A stretch of DNA of 64,000 nt from Oceanobacillus piezotolerans. Its GTDB lineage: Bacteria > Bacillota > Bacilli > Bacillales > Amphibacillaceae. The stretch covers positions 248,001 to 312,000 of the forward strand of contig NZ_RCHR01000003.1 of NCBI RefSeq assembly GCF_003665065.1, in the 5' to 3' direction. Below are positions 1 to 10,429 of this stretch, piece after piece. The position numbers and the translations under genes were made by a program. The notes below the pieces were generated by a model. The model saw only the letters and a list, made by a program, of their open reading frames with translations. It had not been told where the DNA came from and did not search any database. Position 1 is the first letter of the stretch; each line of letters begins with the position of its first letter.

Positions 1-454
1 AAGTAGGATCTTCTTTTAGCTCATTTGTCAGATTACCGATGGTAAAGGGAGTATCCTCTTCTGTTTGCTGAAAAATTTCAATGATTTTCTCATCATATTC
101 GTCCAGATAAACATCATCCATGACCTCAGCAAGAATATTATAAACATCTAGATCATAGCAGGTTTCGATAATCTTGTGTGCAGTACGAATTGGCAGAGGA
201 TTATGTAATACATCCCACTTTTTATCTGTCGGATGGTGAATTAATGCACCGTTAAAGTTGACCATTGGTGTTGTCAACCCAAGCTCATGATAATAATTAA
301 TGCTTGCCCGATGAGGTCTGCCTGTCGCAATAACAACAATATGTCCTTCATTTATTGCTCTTAATACTACCTGTTTCGTATGATTGCTAATTACTTTTTT
401 GTCAGTCAATAATGTTCCATCTAAATCCAATGCTATTAAGTGTTGGTTCTTCAT
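1..454 (-). CDS. HAD-superfamily (Cof-type) phosphatase, 3' part outside window
   Basis: About 151 N-terminal codons are visible and the frame runs off the left edge. The protein opens with a canonical HAD motif I (DLDGT at residues 9-14 region, after ALDLDGTLL) and continues with the IATGRPHRA segment and the N-F-N-G-A stretch typical of Cof-type sugar or flavin phosphatases. The start at 454 has an AGGTG ribosome binding site seven bases upstream. It stands divergent from a yitV-like gene, which in B. subtilis lies close to yitU, a 5-amino-6-(5-phosphoribitylamino)uracil phosphatase of riboflavin synthesis. The YitU assignment is an inference from position; the HAD family call is secure. 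Confidence 0.85.
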   Translation of the reverse strand, partial: MKNQHLIALDLDGTLLTDKKVISNHTKQVVLRAINEGHIVVIATGRPHRASINYYHELGLTTPMVNFNGALIHHPTDKKWDVLHNPLPIRTAHKIIETCYDLDVYNILAEVMDDVYLDEYDEKIIEIFQQTEEDTPFTIGNLTNELKEDPT

Positions 455-610
455 TTTATTCACCTCATATGCATCTAGTTTAAAGGGCTTTACATGATAA
501 GTAAAGTAATTATATAGTGAGCAGGCACTATAAAACCTCACATAAAAACAGCTGAAAATCCATCATTTTCTTTGTGCTCACTGTTTGAAGTTTCTTTTTA
601 GGTAATATAT

Positions 611-640
611 TTGCAAGATTGTCAAAGAAAGCTTTAAAAT
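611..640 (+). promoter_or_regulatory. Probable sigma-A promoter of yitV
   Basis: TTGCAA at 611-616 and TAAAAT at 635-640 are separated by 18 bases and lie 36 bases before the chosen yitV start. Seen by eye only. Confidence 0.4.
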
Positions 641-675
641 AAAGGTAATGAAAATATTTGGGAGAGATTAAAATA

Positions 676-1437
676 ATGATTGCAGTTATTAATGAAGATA
701 TAAATGGTATACCTAGCTTAGTTGTTGTTGAAAGCGATAAAGAAAAGCAGCCACTGCCTGTTATTGTTTATTTCCATGGTATTACAAGTGCAAAGGAGCA
801 TAATTTAGATACTGCATTTTTATTAGCACAGAAAGGCTTTCGGGTCATTCTGCCTGATGCAATGCATCACGGGGAAAGAGAAAATGGAATATCTCCAGTA
901 AAACGAACATTCGCTTTTTGGGATATGGTAATTCAAAATGTAAAAGAGTTGGAAACGATGAAGGATTATTTAGAGAATAAAGGATTGATTGACAAGGGAA
1001 GACTTGGAGTAGCAGGGACAAGTATGGGGGGGATTACCACTGCTGCAGCTTTAAGAAAATACCAATGGATTAAAGTTGCCGCAATTATGATGGGCTCTCC
1101 TAAACTAACGAAATTTACAGAAGAATTAGTGGAAAACTACAGAAATGCAACTCAGCTTCCAGTTACCGATGAGGAAATACAGCAATTATATGAGCGAGTT
1201 AAAGAATATGACCTGTCCCGAGAAATAGAGCAATTAAATCAGAGACCACTACTCTTATGGCATGGAGAAGAAGATAACGTTGTACCATTTAACCATTCTT
1301 TGAGCTTTTATGAAGAGGCACGGGAACTATACAATGATAGTGACCGTATCCGTCATATCAGAGAGGCAAACCGGGATCATAAGGTTAGCCGTCCAGCTAA
1401 ATTAGAACTTGTGGAATGGTTCAGGCGTTATTTATAA
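676..1437 (+). CDS. yitV: YitV-like alpha/beta hydrolase (putative esterase)
   Basis: A 253-residue alpha/beta-hydrolase of the prolyl-oligopeptidase/dienelactone hydrolase type. The nucleophile elbow is GTSMGG, the acid is probably the Asp in HGEEDNVVP and the His is in the C-terminal RDHKVS. An early FHG motif would form the oxyanion hole. No signal peptide is seen, so it should be cytosolic. I chose ATG 676 because GGAGAG lies nine bases before it; an in-frame TTG at 658 has no good ribosome site. It is followed by yitW, the same pair as in B. subtilis. The substrate is unknown. Confidence 0.85.
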   Translation: MIAVINEDINGIPSLVVVESDKEKQPLPVIVYFHGITSAKEHNLDTAFLLAQKGFRVILPDAMHHGERENGISPVKRTFAFWDMVIQNVKELETMKDYLENKGLIDKGRLGVAGTSMGGITTAAALRKYQWIKVAAIMMGSPKLTKFTEELVENYRNATQLPVTDEEIQQLYERVKEYDLSREIEQLNQRPLLLWHGEEDNVVPFNHSLSFYEEARELYNDSDRIRHIREANRDHKVSRPAKLELVEWFRRYL

Positions 1438-1517
1438 GCCTTTAGAGTTAGGATTTACTTGAATTTCAATGTAGATATGTTTAAATAGAAGAAAGAATAA
1501 AAAGGGAGGTTACGAGG

Positions 1518-1829
1518 ATGGATGAAGCGTTAAAAGAGAATTTAATGGGTGCACTGGAAAACGTTATCGACCCTGAGTTAGGTATTGATATTGTTAATCT
1601 AGGCTTAGTATATGATGTAGATTTAGATGAAGAAGGTATATGTGAAGTGAAAATGACGCTCACAGCAATGGGCTGTCCACTTTCCGCGCACATTGAACGT
1701 GATGTCCAATTTGCTTTATCAGATATACCAGAAGTGAAGGCGGTTAATGTTAACATTGTTTGGAACCCGCCGTGGAGCAAGGACAATATGTCACGATACG
1801 CAAAAATTGCTTTGGGAATTCCGGATTGA
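1518..1829 (+). CDS. yitW: YitW, DUF59/MIP18-family iron-sulfur assembly factor
   Basis: A 103-residue protein covering the whole DUF59 (MIP18, SufT-like) domain: a VIDPELGIDIVNLGLVYDV segment, the TLTAMGCPL segment with the conserved Cys, and the C-terminal VWNPPW motif. Members help deliver or assemble Fe-S clusters with the SUF system. GGGAGG precedes ATG 1518. It lies 80 bases after yitV on the same strand and ends at a bidirectional terminator shared with uppP. Function is taken from the family. Confidence 0.88.
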   Translation: MDEALKENLMGALENVIDPELGIDIVNLGLVYDVDLDEEGICEVKMTLTAMGCPLSAHIERDVQFALSDIPEVKAVNVNIVWNPPWSKDNMSRYAKIALGIPD

Positions 1830-1836
1830 TATAAGT

Positions 1837-1870
1837 AAAAAAGCAAGCGAGAAACCTCGCTTGCTTTTTT
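1837..1870. terminator. Bidirectional terminator, yitW / uppP
   Basis: Perfect 11-bp stem (AAGCAAGCGAG and its complement) with a four-base loop, with A and T tracts on either side so it can serve both convergent genes. Confidence 0.85.
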
Positions 1871-2690
1871 ACATTAGAAATATGACGAGTAACCCAACTA
1901 CTACACAATAGTAGGAGAAGTATTTTAAATTCCCCTTTGCCATAATATTCATAAACCACTTTAAGGCAAAGTAGGTAGCGATAAACGCTGTAATAAATGC
2001 AACGATATTAGGGATCAACAATGCTTGAAATGCCTCACTTGATACTAAATCTGGAATATCCAGTATTGCGGTACCAAGACTCACTGGAATGTACAATAGG
2101 AATGAAAAACGCAATGCGGTTTCTTGCTTCATTCCAACAAGCATAGAAGCAACTATGGTTGCACCAGAACGGCTGATACCAGGTGTTACAGCAACTGCTT
2201 GAGCGAGTCCAACAATAATGGCATCTTTCATGGATAAATCACCATCACTTTTTCTGCCGCGCAGATTACGGATTGCCCAAATGGCAGCCGCTGTAATTAA
2301 TAGTGTATACCCAACAACTACTGGATCACTAAGAGCTTTACCAATAGCATCCCCAAATAGAACCCCAATCACTCCAACTGGAATAGTTCCAACAACTAGA
2401 TAGACGATAAAAAGGAAATCATTTTTCTGAGATTCATCCTTTTTAAAAACATATAAATAGCTATTAGTAATTAATCGTGCGATGTCTTTACGGTATATAA
2501 TAAAAATGGCTAATAAAGAAGCAAAGTTAACAAAAATCTCAAAGGACAAGCCTTCTGTTTCTATTCCAAGTAATTCACGGAAAAGGACAAGATGCCCGCT
2601 GGATGAAATGGGAATAGGTTCGGTAATACCTTGTACAAGTCCCAAAATTAAATATTCAATGGTTGTCCATAATTTTTCTATTGAATCCAA
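1869..2690 (-). CDS. uppP: Undecaprenyl-diphosphatase UppP (BacA family)
   Basis: A 273-residue polytopic membrane protein that recycles the cell-wall lipid carrier by removing a phosphate from undecaprenyl diphosphate, and can confer bacitracin resistance. The N-terminal [14 protein letters not shown] segment is the first active-site motif, and [10 protein letters not shown] near residue 165 is the second with the catalytic Ser and Arg. The motif reads TEPIP where TEFLP is common. I chose TTG 2690: AAGGAGA stands eight bases upstream, while an ATG 30 bases further up has no ribosome site. It is monocistronic and converges on yitW. Confidence 0.88.
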   Translation of the reverse strand: MDSIEKLWTTIEYLILGLVQGITEPIPISSSGHLVLFRELLGIETEGLSFEIFVNFASLLAIFIIYRKDIARLITNSYLYVFKKDESQKNDFLFIVYLVVGTIPVGVIGVLFGDAIGKALSDPVVVGYTLLITAAAIWAIRNLRGRKSDGDLSMKDAIIVGLAQAVAVTPGISRSGATIVASMLVGMKQETALRFSFLLYIPVSLGTAILDIPDLVSSEAFQALLIPNIVAFITAFIATYFALKWFMNIMAKGNLKYFSYYCVVVGLLVIFLM

Positions 2691-2938
2691 TATAAAACTC
2701 TCCTTATACATTTCTATCAAGTCTACTGAGTATTGCTGAAACCACAGCCTCTGAGCTTTGTAATAATTTCCGGAGGACCGCTTCCATCCAAACTCCGCAT
2801 TTGCTCTATGCGGTATTGATACTCCATAAGGGAAGAAAGCCCAGGGACGACTTCACTTTAACCTTGAGTACCCTGTCACTATGATAATTCACACCTTCTA
2901 GGCGCATGAATAGTCTAGAAGATGAGGAGGTTGATGTA
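2691..2938. other. Divergent intergenic region, uppP / unknown gene
   Basis: About 250 bases between divergent genes. On the minus strand it holds a small CCGCAT/ATGCGG hairpin and G-rich stretches that could form a structured uppP leader, but I recognise no riboswitch class. No gene seen. Confidence 0.3.
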
Positions 2939-3265
2939 ATGAAAAAAGAGAATCAAATGTATGACTTGTGCAAGCAGCATGTACATTCTTATGTATTGGC
3001 AGAAACGGTTGATGGTAGCACTTTTGATGGAATCGTTACTGGCTTAGATGATGAATATGTATATTTCGCAGTTCCAGTAGAAGCTGGGCAACAGCACCAC
3101 GAAACTTCCATGTCCGCTTCCCCAGATTATCAAAGATTTTATGGCTATCCGGGATATGGCTCCGGCTTTCCAGGGTATGGCTTCGGACGTCCGCCTAGAA
3201 GATTTAATCGTTTAGTTTTACCTTTAGCTGGATTGGTGGCTTTAAGTACATTAGCATGGTATTGA
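2939..3265 (+). CDS. Unknown protein with Sm-like front and Gly/Tyr/Pro-rich segment
   Basis: 108 residues. The first 50 (conserved-looking HSYVLAETVDGSTFDGIVTG then DDEYVYFAVP) resemble short Sm-like or spore-coat associated beta folds. Residues 60-85 form a low-complexity Gly/Tyr/Pro/Phe-rich stretch, followed by a basic patch (RPPRRF) and a hydrophobic C-terminus of about 17 residues that may insert into a membrane or aggregate. ATG 2939 has AGGAGG at ideal spacing; an upstream ATG at 2906 does not. A spore coat or surface role is plausible from composition only. I do not recognise a named family. Confidence 0.7.
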   Translation: MKKENQMYDLCKQHVHSYVLAETVDGSTFDGIVTGLDDEYVYFAVPVEAGQQHHETSMSASPDYQRFYGYPGYGSGFPGYGFGRPPRRFNRLVLPLAGLVALSTLAWY

Positions 3266-3275
3266 TTAATCATAC

Positions 3276-3306
3276 AACCTTGCCAAACTCCTGCGGCAAG
3301 GGTTTT
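3276..3306 (+). terminator. Rho-independent terminator
   Basis: AACCTTGCC and GGCAAGGGTT arms followed by a short T run, directly after the gene ending at 3265. Confidence 0.7.
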
Positions 3307-3339
3307 ACATCATCTTCATAGTTAATTAAACATAGAATA

Positions 3340-3373
3340 AAAATGAAACATCAGTGGGGTTTACCCACTGATG
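3340..3373 (-). terminator. Terminator of yjzD
   Basis: Perfect 10-bp stem CATCAGTGGG with its complement and a five-base loop; the T-rich side lies on the minus strand, just after yjzD. Confidence 0.7.
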
Positions 3374-3386
3374 AAAGTGAAAAAAC

Positions 3387-3563
3387 TTATTCACTTTTAT
3401 CTTTTAATGCAAAATCACCTAATAAAATGGCCATCCCAGCTAGCAAAACAGCAAATATCAAAGCATCAGACATTACAAATGTTTCGCCACCCATACTTGT
3501 TAAAACATAATTAACAGCTGCGCCGATCAATACAGCCCAAACAATAGTCATTATGTATCTCAT
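3387..3563 (-). CDS. yjzD: YjzD-like DUF2929 small membrane protein
   Basis: 58 residues with two hydrophobic helices (TIVWAVLIGAAVNYVLTSM and the LIFAVLLAGMAILLG stretch), matching the YjzD/DUF2929 pattern of tiny Bacillus membrane proteins. I chose ATG 3563, which has GAGGTGG upstream; the longer frame to 3659 is not supported. Its place just before the med-fabHF block matches B. subtilis. Function is unknown. Confidence 0.75.
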   Translation of the reverse strand: MRYIMTIVWAVLIGAAVNYVLTSMGGETFVMSDALIFAVLLAGMAILLGDFALKDKSE

Positions 3564-3741
3564 TGTTTCCACCTCGTTTTCGTTTAAAGTTTCCTTTGTT
3601 CCGTTAATGCTAATCTCCATAACTATTTTAACAAAGATGGAAAGAAAGGAAAAGCACAATATTCTTTTCTCGTGAACCCATAAGTAGATATTAGCAGGAT
3701 TAATGTTTTGTGCTGTATTAAAGTTAAAAGGAGGAAGATGT

Positions 3742-4344
3742 ATGGCTAACTTAGTTGTTAATTGTAATCATTGGATAGGATATCATATTGTAAATAAATT
3801 AATGGAAGAGGACTGCGTGGTAGAGGGGTTAGTGAATCCCGATATGGATGAGACATTGATTGATTTCTTTGGCCGAAATAGCAATTTTAAATTATATTAT
3901 GACGTTTCGCAATTAGAATATGATTCCTGTATAATAATTGGGAAATATAAAGAAAGAAATCAAATTAGAGCAAAGAGGACTTTTTGGATTTTGCCAGAGC
4001 AAAATAATCGGATTTCTAAGGATATCCAAATCATACCGAATCTATTATTCGGAGAATGGATGCCTATGAATGAAGAAGGGTGTTATAATGGCGAGCAATT
4101 TATTCCTTTTGATTCAGAAGAGTTTACAAAGAATGCTATCGATATTAAAGAATTTGCGAAAGCATTACACGATTGGTTGAATACTTCCCAATTGCCGAAT
4201 ATGATAGCAATTCCTCGTGAGAAAAAGGGGGATATTGGTGGGGATTATATCAATCGTTTATTTCTTGAAAAGAATGTTAAAAAGAATAGGGTAGAGGAAG
4301 TACTTAAGCATTATAGACAGTATAAGTCTCTTTATCATCAATAA
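3742..4344 (+). CDS. Conserved protein with Rossmann-like start, upstream of med
   Basis: 200 residues. The N-terminus (LVVNCNHWIGYHIVNKL) looks like a degenerate NAD-binding beta-alpha-beta of the epimerase/SDR type, though a full glycine motif is absent. ATG 3742 has AGGAGG seven bases upstream. It occupies the position of yjaV, the gene upstream of med in B. subtilis, and may be its counterpart, but I cannot confirm this by sequence. Activity is doubtful because the nucleotide-binding glycines are missing. Confidence 0.65.
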   Translation: MANLVVNCNHWIGYHIVNKLMEEDCVVEGLVNPDMDETLIDFFGRNSNFKLYYDVSQLEYDSCIIIGKYKERNQIRAKRTFWILPEQNNRISKDIQIIPNLLFGEWMPMNEEGCYNGEQFIPFDSEEFTKNAIDIKEFAKALHDWLNTSQLPNMIAIPREKKGDIGGDYINRLFLEKNVKKNRVEEVLKHYRQYKSLYHQ

Positions 4345-4461
4345 TTGTTTTAAAATATAGTGAAGAGTTATAAAATAAAAATACAGGATGTTATATTTTC
4401 ACAAAGCTTTAATCCTTTTAATGTTGAATTTTCTTGAAGTAGAAGATAGGAGTGCTCATTA

Positions 4462-5418
4462 TTGAGTAAAGTATATATCACAGTTCTAGTTAGCACTGCT
4501 CTCCTTATATTGGCTAGTTGCAGTTATGGTGGAAACAATGATATTCAAAATGTTGGCATGCTGCTGGATGGTAGAGTTAATGACACAATATGGAATAAAA
4601 AGGGGTACGAAGGTTTAATTAAAATAGAAAATAAATATGACATAGATGTCTTTTATAAAGAGAATGTAGATACAGAAGAAGAGATCAGAAATGCAGTAGA
4701 TGAATTCGCTGAGGACGGTGTTAACCTAGTTTTTGGCCATAGTAATATCTACGGCGATGCTTTTACAGATTTGTCCAAGTATTATCCCGATATTCATTTT
4801 GTTTATTTTAATGGTGAGATTACAAATGATAATGTAACTAGTTTAAACTTTAACGCCCATGCAATGGGGTTTTTTGGTGGAATGGTTGCAGGGAAAATGA
4901 CGGAAACAAATGTGGTCGGAATTATAGGTTCGTTTCTATGGCAACCAGAAATTGAAGGCTTCTATGAGGGTGTGAAGTACATCAATCCACAGGCAACGTT
5001 AGAAATCGACTACCTGAAGAGCTGGAAGGATACAGAGATGGCAGAAAGCATCTATGAAAGAATGAAGAACGACGGTGCAGATGTTTTCTATCCTGCTGGA
5101 GATGCATTTAGTGAAAAAATCATTATGCAGGCAGAAGCAGATGGACTGTATGCGATTGGCTATATATCAGATCAGCGAGAGTTAGCCCCTGATACAGTTC
5201 TAACAAGTACCATACAAGATGTGGACAAGCTGTATGAACTAGCAGCGAAGTCCTTTAATAAAGGCAAGCTAAAAGGGGAAATAATGACCTTTGATTTTCA
5301 GGAGGAAGTTATTTCTATGGGAGAGTATCATGAGGATATCCCGGAGTATTTTAAGAGGGATATTAAAGAAGCAATAGAGAAATACAAAGAAACTGAACTA
5401 TTGCCAAACGAGTATTAA
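4462..5418 (+). CDS. med: Med, BMP/PBP1-family lipoprotein (positive regulator of comK)
   Basis: 318 residues with a lipoprotein signal: hydrophobic stretch, then the lipobox LASC with Cys20. The rest is a Bmp/PBP1-ABC type periplasmic-binding fold (GMLLDGRVNDTIWNKKGYEG, then VFGHSN, AMGFFGGMVAGKM, GIIGSF, PAGDAFSEK). In B. subtilis Med stimulates comK expression and competence. TTG 4462 is preceded by AGGAG at nine bases. It stands just before fabH, as med does in B. subtilis. I see no comZ frame in the 96 bases before fabH. The ligand is unknown. Confidence 0.85.
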   Translation: MSKVYITVLVSTALLILASCSYGGNNDIQNVGMLLDGRVNDTIWNKKGYEGLIKIENKYDIDVFYKENVDTEEEIRNAVDEFAEDGVNLVFGHSNIYGDAFTDLSKYYPDIHFVYFNGEITNDNVTSLNFNAHAMGFFGGMVAGKMTETNVVGIIGSFLWQPEIEGFYEGVKYINPQATLEIDYLKSWKDTEMAESIYERMKNDGADVFYPAGDAFSEKIIMQAEADGLYAIGYISDQRELAPDTVLTSTIQDVDKLYELAAKSFNKGKLKGEIMTFDFQEEVISMGEYHEDIPEYFKRDIKEAIEKYKETELLPNEY

Positions 5419-5430
5419 AATCGAATAGGC

Positions 5431-5476
5431 TTGCTATTTAAAGGGTTTTATATTAAAATTAGTACCAAGTCATAAT
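5431..5476 (+). promoter_or_regulatory. fabH promoter with FapR-like operator
   Basis: TTGCTA at 5431-5436 and TAAAAT at 5454-5459 with 17 bases between them. ATTAGTACCAAGTCATAAT at 5458-5476 overlaps the -10 end; its left half is an exact match to the FapR consensus ATTAGTACC, the right half is degenerate. FapR represses fatty acid synthesis genes in Bacilli and is released by malonyl-CoA. Confidence 0.65.
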
Positions 5477-5514
5477 AATTGATAATAATAATTAATATAT
5501 AGGGAGCGGTATGA

Positions 5515-6453
5515 ATGAGCGTTGGTTTTTTAGGAACAGGACATTATGTTCCAGAAAAAATAGTTACCAATCATGATTTAGAGAAAATGGTTGACACCAA
5601 TGACGAATGGATTCGCACACGAACAGGTATTGAAGAAAGACGAATTGCTGAGGATGATATAAACACGTCAGATATGGCGTACTTTGCAGCCAAGCAAGCA
5701 TTAGAGGATGCTAATCTACAGCCAGAGGACATTGATTTGATACTTGTGGCAACGGTGACACCAGATACACCATTTCCTTCTGTTGCTTGCATGCTGCAAG
5801 AGCGGTTAGGAGCTACGAAAGCTGCTTCGATGGATATTAGTGCTGCCTGTGCTGGATTTATGTATGGGGTAGTTACTGGAAAGCAATTTATCGAAACGAA
5901 TACGTATAAGCATGTACTAGTAGTTGGAGTAGAGAAATTATCCAAAATAACGGACTGGACAGATCGCGGTACTTGTGTGTTATTTGGCGATGGAGCTGGT
6001 GCTTGTGTACTTGGTCCTGTATCAGAAGGAAAAGGAATACTAGCCTTTGAATTAGGTTCAGACGGTACTGGCGGGAAGCATTTATATGAAGATGACCAAA
6101 ATCATATTATCATGAACGGCCGTGAAGTATTTAAATTTGCGGTAAGAAAAATGCCTGAGGTTTCTGTGTCAGTTATTGAAAAAGCCGGTATTAATAAAGA
6201 AGATGTGGATTATTTAATTCCACACCAAGCGAATATTCGCATTATGGAAGCAGCAAGGGAAAGACTTGGTGTTCCTCAAGATAAAATGAATACATCCATT
6301 AAAAAATATGGCAATACTTCAGCGGCATCTATTCCAATTGCCTTATCTGAATCTGTAATAGATGGAAGCATTAAAGATAATGATGTTGTTGTATTAGTCG
6401 GATTCGGCGGCGGATTAACCTGGGGCGCAATTGCATTGCGATGGGGTAAATAA
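5515..6453 (+). CDS. fabH: Beta-ketoacyl-ACP synthase III
   Basis: 312 residues, full length. It condenses a primer acyl-CoA with malonyl-ACP to start fatty acid synthesis; in Bacilli branched primers are preferred. The triad is visible as Cys112 (SAACAGF), His237 (PHQANIR) and Asn267 (YGNTSAAS). ATG 5515 has AGGGAG eight bases upstream; an ATG four bases earlier is in another frame. It forms a two-gene operon with fabF, 19 bases apart, behind a FapR-like site. Confidence 0.97.
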   Translation: MSVGFLGTGHYVPEKIVTNHDLEKMVDTNDEWIRTRTGIEERRIAEDDINTSDMAYFAAKQALEDANLQPEDIDLILVATVTPDTPFPSVACMLQERLGATKAASMDISAACAGFMYGVVTGKQFIETNTYKHVLVVGVEKLSKITDWTDRGTCVLFGDGAGACVLGPVSEGKGILAFELGSDGTGGKHLYEDDQNHIIMNGREVFKFAVRKMPEVSVSVIEKAGINKEDVDYLIPHQANIRIMEAARERLGVPQDKMNTSIKKYGNTSAASIPIALSESVIDGSIKDNDVVVLVGFGGGLTWGAIALRWGK

Positions 6454-6472
6454 TAGAGAGGAGGACGATTAA

Positions 6473-7714
6473 ATGATGAATAGACGAGTAGTTGTTACTG
6501 GATTAGGTGCAGTAACACCAATTGGAAATGATGTACAAACAATGTGGAATCATTTATTAGAAGGAAAATCAGGAATTGATTTTGTAACAAAAGTAGATAA
6601 AGATTTGTATCCCGCAAAAGTGGCTGCAGAGGTGAAGGATTTCGATCCAACAGACTTTATGGATAAAAAAGATGCCCGCAAGATGGATCCATTTACACAA
6701 TATGCGGTTGCGGCAGCTAAGATGGCTGTAGAAGACGCAAAGCTTACAATTGATGACAGCAATGCCCATAGTGTTGGTGTGTGGATTGGTTCTGGAATCG
6801 GAGGTATGCGCACATGGGAAGAACAGCATACGAAATTAATGGAAAAGGGACCTGGGCGTGTCAGTCCTTTCTTCGTGCCGATGATGATTCCCGATATGGC
6901 AGCAGGGCAAGTATCTATTCAACTTGGTGCGAAGGGAATTAACTCTTGTACCGTAACTGCTTGTGCTTCTGGTGCAAATTCCATTGGGGATGCCTATAAA
7001 GCAGTCAGTCGTGGAGATGTAGATTATATCATTACAGGGGGAACGGAAGCACCAATCTCTAATATGGCGTTTGCCGGTTTTTCTTCCGCTAAAGCACTCT
7101 CAACAATCAACGATCCAAAAGTGGCAAGTCGTCCATTTGATAAGAATCGTGATGGCTTTGTAATGGGAGAAGGTGCTGGGATTTTAATCCTAGAAGCGCT
7201 CGATACTGCATTAGAACGTGGCGCACATATATATGGTGAGATAGTTGGCTATGGTGCAACAGGAGATGCGTATCACATTACCGCTCCAGCTGAGAACGGA
7301 GAAGGAGCGGCACGTGCAATGCAGCATGCATTAAAGGATGCAGGCATTACACCAGAAGATATTGACTATATCAATGCTCATGGTACAAGTACAGCATTAA
7401 ATGATAAGTACGAAACAGAAGCTATCAAAACAGTATTTGGTGATCATGCTCATAAGCTAGCCGTCTCTTCAACGAAATCAATGACTGGTCATATGCTTGG
7501 AGCTGCAGGTGGAGTGGAAGCACTAATCTCCATTCTATCCATTTACCATAACCGGATTCCTGCAACAATCAATTATGAAACACCTGACCCAGATTGTGAC
7601 CTGGATTATGTACCTAATGAAGCGAGAGAACAAGAAGTAAATGCTGTATTAAGTAACTCTCTTGGCTTCGGCGGTCATAATGTAAGTTTAATTTTTAAAA
7701 AATATAATGGATAA
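6473..7714 (+). CDS. fabF: Beta-ketoacyl-ACP synthase II
   Basis: 413 residues, full length. It elongates acyl-ACP chains by condensation with malonyl-ACP. The Cys-His-His triad is present: Cys164 (TACASGA), the His in NAHGTST and the His in [19 protein letters not shown] stands about eight bases before ATG 6473; ATG 6476 is a near-equal alternative. It is the last gene of the fabHF operon, closed by a strong terminator. Confidence 0.97.
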   Translation: MMNRRVVVTGLGAVTPIGNDVQTMWNHLLEGKSGIDFVTKVDKDLYPAKVAAEVKDFDPTDFMDKKDARKMDPFTQYAVAAAKMAVEDAKLTIDDSNAHSVGVWIGSGIGGMRTWEEQHTKLMEKGPGRVSPFFVPMMIPDMAAGQVSIQLGAKGINSCTVTACASGANSIGDAYKAVSRGDVDYIITGGTEAPISNMAFAGFSSAKALSTINDPKVASRPFDKNRDGFVMGEGAGILILEALDTALERGAHIYGEIVGYGATGDAYHITAPAENGEGAARAMQHALKDAGITPEDIDYINAHGTSTALNDKYETEAIKTVFGDHAHKLAVSSTKSMTGHMLGAAGGVEALISILSIYHNRIPATINYETPDPDCDLDYVPNEAREQEVNAVLSNSLGFGGHNVSLIFKKYNG

Positions 7715-7718
7715 ATAT

Positions 7719-7753
7719 AAGAACTGACTAGTTAATTAGTCAGTTCTTTTTTT
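7719..7753 (+). terminator. Terminator of fabHF
   Basis: Perfect 12-bp stem AAGAACTGACTA with its complement, six-base loop, then seven T. Confidence 0.9.
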
Positions 7754-7894
7754 AACTTTCTTATCAACATTAGGGTAACTAAGACATTCGCCCAAAGGCT
7801 TAGCCAATGCCAGGTTTTCTAACATTTGTTTCATTTATTCTTTTGGACAAGCATAAAAATATAGTAAACGACACCGGACAAGCAGGTGATTTTG

Positions 7895-8101
7895 TTGGGG
7901 TATATATTTTTATTTTTGGTTGGTTTTGGAGTATCTGTAGTTGGTGGAGTAAGCCTTATTGCTTATATAAACTTTTTACCAGCAGGACTGGAATGGTCTG
8001 ATTACTTTATATTTATCCGAAGTCGTGCGGAATGTTATTTTCTGCCGATAGGGCTTTTGTTAATGGCTTTTGTGTTAAATCGTTTTCCAAACAACCCATA
8101 A
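7895..8101 (+). CDS. Small two-helix membrane protein, unknown
   Basis: 68 residues from TTG 7895 (AGGTG six bases upstream); GTG 7886 would add three residues. Two hydrophobic helices flank a short polar loop (LPAGLEWSDYFIFIRSRAECYF), and the Gly-rich first helix continues into a second helix ending in a polar tail. It lies between fabF and yjbA. I recognise no named family. Confidence 0.6.
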   Translation: MGYIFLFLVGFGVSVVGGVSLIAYINFLPAGLEWSDYFIFIRSRAECYFLPIGLLLMAFVLNRFPNNP

Positions 8102-8245
8102 TCGTGCATTATAAGAATATTTTTCTAAATCATGGTCATAATGTATGTTAAGAAAAGTTGTTCAGCTGAACGGATTTGAATGATTATGATGAAGATGAAA
8201 AGTATTAGAAAATGGTTAGAAGTTTTTAAAAAGCGGGGGTTGTTT

Positions 8246-9007
8246 ATGTTATATTTGCATGATGTTTGGGTAAATTGGTTTGAAGGCGAAGAAAATGGGT
8301 ATAATGTGTGTTATTTTCACGAGTGGCGCAAAGAAGATGGAATTGAGTTATTGGATCAGGTGCCGCTTTTGTACATAACAAAAGGCTTATATCAATATAT
8401 TGAGAATGATATGCATGATTTACCTAAAGAACTCCTTGATGCTATATACAAACGCGCTTATATACGAAAAGGCCATGAACGATCAGTTGTTGATTTTGCA
8501 GGTATTGTGACGGATGGGGATGATATCATTGCCTTTGATACAATTGGGTATCAGATCCCAATGCGTAAAAGCAGGCTTATTCCAAGACAAGAGCAACTTG
8601 TTTATGACATGATTAAAAAGACAAAACCTCAATCCTTTGGTTTCGAGGAGAGGAATTTCCAGAAAGAATATCATATGCTGTCTATGGCTCCAGAACTTGT
8701 ATTTGGGTTAACACGGAGAGAGCGGCAATTAAAGCAATTATTAATGATAGCGTTAGATCAGCTTCACACTTCAAATAACTTAGAAGAATTACGCTATTGG
8801 TTAACTGAATGGGATCCTAAGCAATATCCTTTCATTCGATATATGGATGAGGAAAAAGTATGGCAAACACTTTACGACGGTATAAAAGATGGGTGGAGCC
8901 CAGAACAAGAAGAGTTATGTGGAAAATTAATTAAAGGACAGCCATTTCTAGAAAAAATGTGGCAAGTCGAAAATGGAGAAGAACAAAATACATCTAGTCA
9001 AAAGTAA
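8246..9007 (+). CDS. yjbA: YjbA family protein (UPF0736)
   Basis: 253 residues starting [20 protein letters not shown] after the Met, closely matching the conserved start of B. subtilis YjbA, including the FHEWRKED and [14 protein letters not shown] segments. I chose ATG 8246 over the 22-codon longer frame because the family begins there and a G-rich ribosome site precedes it. It lies before trpS, as in B. subtilis, but convergent. Function is unknown. Confidence 0.9.
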   Translation: MLYLHDVWVNWFEGEENGYNVCYFHEWRKEDGIELLDQVPLLYITKGLYQYIENDMHDLPKELLDAIYKRAYIRKGHERSVVDFAGIVTDGDDIIAFDTIGYQIPMRKSRLIPRQEQLVYDMIKKTKPQSFGFEERNFQKEYHMLSMAPELVFGLTRRERQLKQLLMIALDQLHTSNNLEELRYWLTEWDPKQYPFIRYMDEEKVWQTLYDGIKDGWSPEQEELCGKLIKGQPFLEKMWQVENGEEQNTSSQK

Positions 9008-9037
9008 GAAAAAGGCATCCTTTCCGGGATGCCTTTT
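9008..9037. terminator. Bidirectional terminator, yjbA / trpS
   Basis: AAAAGGCATCC and GGATGCCTTTT arms around a six-base loop, between convergent genes. Confidence 0.85.
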
Positions 9038-9047
9038 AGCGTATATA

Positions 9048-10064
<1,017 letters not shown>

Positions 10065-10071
10065 TTAGCCA

Positions 10072-10281
10072 TCAAAAAAAGCCCATTTATCCCTCAAAGA
10101 AGGGACGAATGAACCGCGGTGCCACCCTTATTATCTTAATGTTTAAGATCGCTTTATCTCATAATTAGCTCCAAAGTCCAATTCCAATTTACCTTGATGC
10201 TTGTTTCCACCAGCCACAAGCTCTCTAAAAATCAGCGGGCAATTGTACTACGCCTTATTCATTGCTAACAAATATTGATTT
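10072..10281 (-). ncRNA. T-box riboswitch (tRNA-Trp specifier) of trpS
   Basis: The minus strand holds the T-box core AGGGTGGCACCGCGG around 10110-10125, followed by a terminator hairpin with a T run at about 10074-10105. A GAATTGGACTTTGGAG region upstream supplies a TGG specifier consistent with the downstream trpS gene. Uncharged tRNA-Trp should stabilise the antiterminator and allow read-through. Confidence 0.92.
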
Positions 10282-10287
10282 TTTATT

Positions 10288-10316
10288 ATTATATATATTC
10301 TTAAGGTGAAATGCAA
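10288..10316 (-). promoter_or_regulatory. Sigma-A promoter of the trpS T-box
   Basis: On the minus strand TTGCAT and TATAAT with exactly 17 bases between them, just upstream of the T-box leader. Confidence 0.75.
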
Positions 10317-10429
10317 GAAGGAGGGTCTGTAAAAGCCTTTCATCTATATTATGCTAAGTAGTATTATCTGTTTTCTTCTTTAGTATAAATAAAGTAGCAC
10401 GTTAAATTTCGATTAAGCCCGTATAGTGT

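Noticed and set aside
5419..5514. comZ between med and fabH
   Set aside because: The gap is 96 bases, has no open frame of ComZ size and is filled by promoter and operator.
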